Assembly (NCBI RefSeq): GCF_011059185.1
Contig: NZ_JAALFE010000008.1
Location: forward strand, 1 to 64,000
Reading direction: 5' to 3'
Length of the DNA stretch: 64,000 nucleotides
DNA from: Paragemmobacter kunshanensis
GTDB taxonomy: Bacteria > Pseudomonadota > Alphaproteobacteria > Rhodobacterales > Rhodobacteraceae
Below, piece by piece: positions 62,770 through 64,000 of this stretch; within the stretch, counting starts at the first letter, position 1, and each line of letters begins with the position of its first letter. The notes below the pieces were generated by a model. It saw only the letters and a program-made list of their open reading frames with translations, had not been told where the DNA came from and searched no databases. A program made the translations under genes and the position numbers.

Positions 62770-63795
62770 ATGCGTACCGCAATTCTCGCCGCCGTTCTGG
62801 CGGTGACCGGTTTCTCGTCGGCAGCGCTGGCGGAAGGCAAGAAGATCGGCGTGTCCTGGGCGCAGTTCCAGGAAGAGCGCTGGAAGATCGACGAAGCCGC
62901 GATGAAGGCCGCCATCGAAGCGGCCGGCAACGAATATGTCTCGGCTGACGCGCAGTCGTCCGCCGAAAAGCAGCTTTCGGACATCGACGCGCTGATCGCC
63001 CAGGGCGTGGACGCCCTGATCATCAACGCCTGGGACAAGGATGCCATCGGGCCGGCGATCGAGAAAGCCGCCGCCGAAGGGATCCCGGTCGTGGGCTATG
63101 ACCGCCTGATCGAAGATGACCGCACCTTCTACCTGACCTTCGACAACGTCGGCGTCGGCCGCATCATCGCGACCGAAGTCTTCAAGGTCGCGCCGAAGGG
63201 CAACTACGCGATCATCAAGGGCGATCCGGGCGACCCGAACGTCGGCTTCCTGCGTCAGGGCATGGAAGAAGTCATCGGCGCCGCTGTTGCCTCGGGCGAC
63301 ATCGTGATCGTCGGCGAAGCGAACTCGGACGGCTGGAAGCCCGAGAACGCCCAGAAGAACATGGAACAGATCCTGACCGCCAACAACAACGCCGTTGACG
63401 CCGTTATGTCGCAGAACGACGGCATGGCCGGTGGTGCCGCTGCCGCTCTGGCCGCGCAGGGCCTGAACGTTCCGCTGGGTGGCCAGGACGGCGACCTCGC
63501 CGCGATCAACCGCGTGGCGCGTGGCACCCAGACCGTTTCGGTGTGGAAGAACGCGCGGGACCTGGGCAAGGCTGCGGGCGAAATCGCCGGCATGCTGGCC
63601 GACGGCACCGCGCTGGACGCGATCCCCGGCGCGACCAAGTTCTCGGGCGGCGAGAAGGGCGTCGAAATGAACGCCATCCTTCTGAACCCGACCCCGATCA
63701 CCAAGGAAACGCTGAACATCGCCATCGATGCCGGCCACATCAGCAAGGAACAGGCCTGCGAAGGCGCCGCGGCTGATGTCGCTGCCTGCCAGTGA
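62770..63795 (+). CDS. xylF: D-xylose ABC transporter substrate-binding protein
   Basis: XylF captures xylose in the periplasm and delivers it to the XylGH transporter. The 341-residue protein starts MRTAILAAVLAVTGFSSAALAEGKK, a signal peptide cut after ALA, with GGGAGG upstream; the start at 62770 is favoured over an upstream ATG. Type I periplasmic fold: KKIGVSWAQFQEERWKIDEAA, DALIAQGVDALIINAWDKDAI, GIPVVGYDRLI, and GDPGDPNVGFLRQGMEEV. The xylose-type sequence around YDRLIEDD and the ROK neighbour support xylose over other sugars. Confidence 0.93.
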   Translation: MRTAILAAVLAVTGFSSAALAEGKKIGVSWAQFQEERWKIDEAAMKAAIEAAGNEYVSADAQSSAEKQLSDIDALIAQGVDALIINAWDKDAIGPAIEKAAAEGIPVVGYDRLIEDDRTFYLTFDNVGVGRIIATEVFKVAPKGNYAIIKGDPGDPNVGFLRQGMEEVIGAAVASGDIVIVGEANSDGWKPENAQKNMEQILTANNNAVDAVMSQNDGMAGGAAAALAAQGLNVPLGGQDGDLAAINRVARGTQTVSVWKNARDLGKAAGEIAGMLADGTALDAIPGATKFSGGEKGVEMNAILLNPTPITKETLNIAIDAGHISKEQACEGAAADVAACQ

Positions 63796-63810
63796 TCTGA
63801 TCTGAACCCG

Positions 63811-63837
63811 GATGCCGGCCCGTGCAGGGCCGGCATC
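63811..63837 (+). repeat. Stable hairpin after xylF
   Basis: GATGCCGGCCC and GGGCCGGCATC are perfect inverted arms of 11 bp around GTGCA. No T-run follows, so it is more likely to protect the 3' end of xylF mRNA or to reduce read-through into the next gene than to terminate fully. Confidence 0.6.
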
Positions 63838-63944
63838 CCCTCCTGCATTCCGGCGGGCTCCTGCCCCAGCGCCGCGCCATGGCGCGCGCGCCGTCGCATC
63901 CGATCCGATGCGCGACCCCTCCCCCTCAACGCCAAGGACGGGAC

Positions 63945-64000
63945 ATGACCGATACCACCCACCAGCCCCAGGCCCCCGGCAAGGAAGGCGGCGCCTTTGC
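63945..64000 (+). CDS. xylH: Start of the next sugar ABC transporter gene (probable permease XylH), cut by window edge
   Basis: ATG 63945 with AGGA upstream opens MTDTTHQPQAPGKEGGAF. An 18-residue polar start like this is normal for XylH-type permeases, whose first membrane helix comes later; the order xylF-permease-ATPase is common. Only the first codons are visible, so the assignment rests on context. Confidence 0.5.
   Translation, partial: MTDTTHQPQAPGKEGGAF

Overview
The window is high-GC, densely packed chromosomal DNA from an alphaproteobacterium, almost certainly of the Rhodobacteraceae (Paracoccus/Rhodobacter/Gemmobacter type). The evidence is the conserved origin-proximal gene order (secB-dnaQ-coaE-aroE-maf / oriC / hemJ-rho-mnmE-mnmG-rsmG-parA-parB, then hemW-ridA-rdgB-rph facing hrcA-grpE), the Tim44-MltA-Smr cluster beside hslU, and the many start/stop overlaps of the ATGA type. 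The exact genus cannot be fixed from sequence reading alone. No rRNA, tRNA, CRISPR array, insertion sequence or prophage was seen.

Layout. 1-3749: the tail of an accessory cluster that looks like a type III secretion locus (an oversized SctD/YscD-like ring protein carrying three internal repeats, a TPR-type chaperone candidate and a small YscX-like protein), facing a stand-alone Hpt protein. 4306-12349: hslU, a lipoprotein hydrolase, an MFS carrier, smr-mltA-tim44, fxsA, secB and dnaQ. 12342-14364: coaE-aroE-maf, read leftward. 14385-14793: a probable chromosome origin with seven DnaA-box-like sites and an A+T-rich stretch; genes on both sides read away from it. 14794-22188: hemJ, rho, the mnmE-mnmG-rsmG tRNA/rRNA modification genes and parAB, with two parS sites, one over the start codon of mnmG and one inside rsmG. 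22163-25372: a leftward operon DUF454-hemW-ridA-rdgB-rph. 25485-27099: hrcA-grpE.

27170-42857: housekeeping and metabolic genes (mutS, periplasmic msrA, a class IV aminotransferase next to a sulfotransferase-like gene, a phytanoyl-CoA dioxygenase-type enzyme, argG, ilvA, hslO, two Nudix enzymes, a CCA-adding-type enzyme), interrupted by an A+T-rich orphan gene at 33665-34117 and by a signalling pair made of an Hpt protein and a response regulator fused to a PP2C phosphatase. 42917-47831: two overlapping ABC exporter half-transporters and an RNA methyltransferase. 47933-49853: cell-envelope genes (two L,D-transpeptidases, one lipoprotein and one Tat-type, and a CAP-domain lipoprotein). 49999-60953: a 59-residue membrane peptide, hemH, a methyltransferase, comF-like, grxC, a nitrilase, a MarR regulator, YihY, and the TamA/TamB envelope assembly pair. 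61258-64000: a ROK/XylR-type regulator facing xylF and the start of the next transporter gene, i.e. a D-xylose ABC uptake operon that continues beyond the window.

How it fits together: replication initiation (oriC), origin segregation (parS/ParAB), nucleotide-pool cleaning (Maf, RdgB), proofreading (DnaQ) and repair (MutS) sit together around the origin, while accessory functions (type III-like secretion, orphan gene, xylose uptake) lie at the edges or in small gaps.
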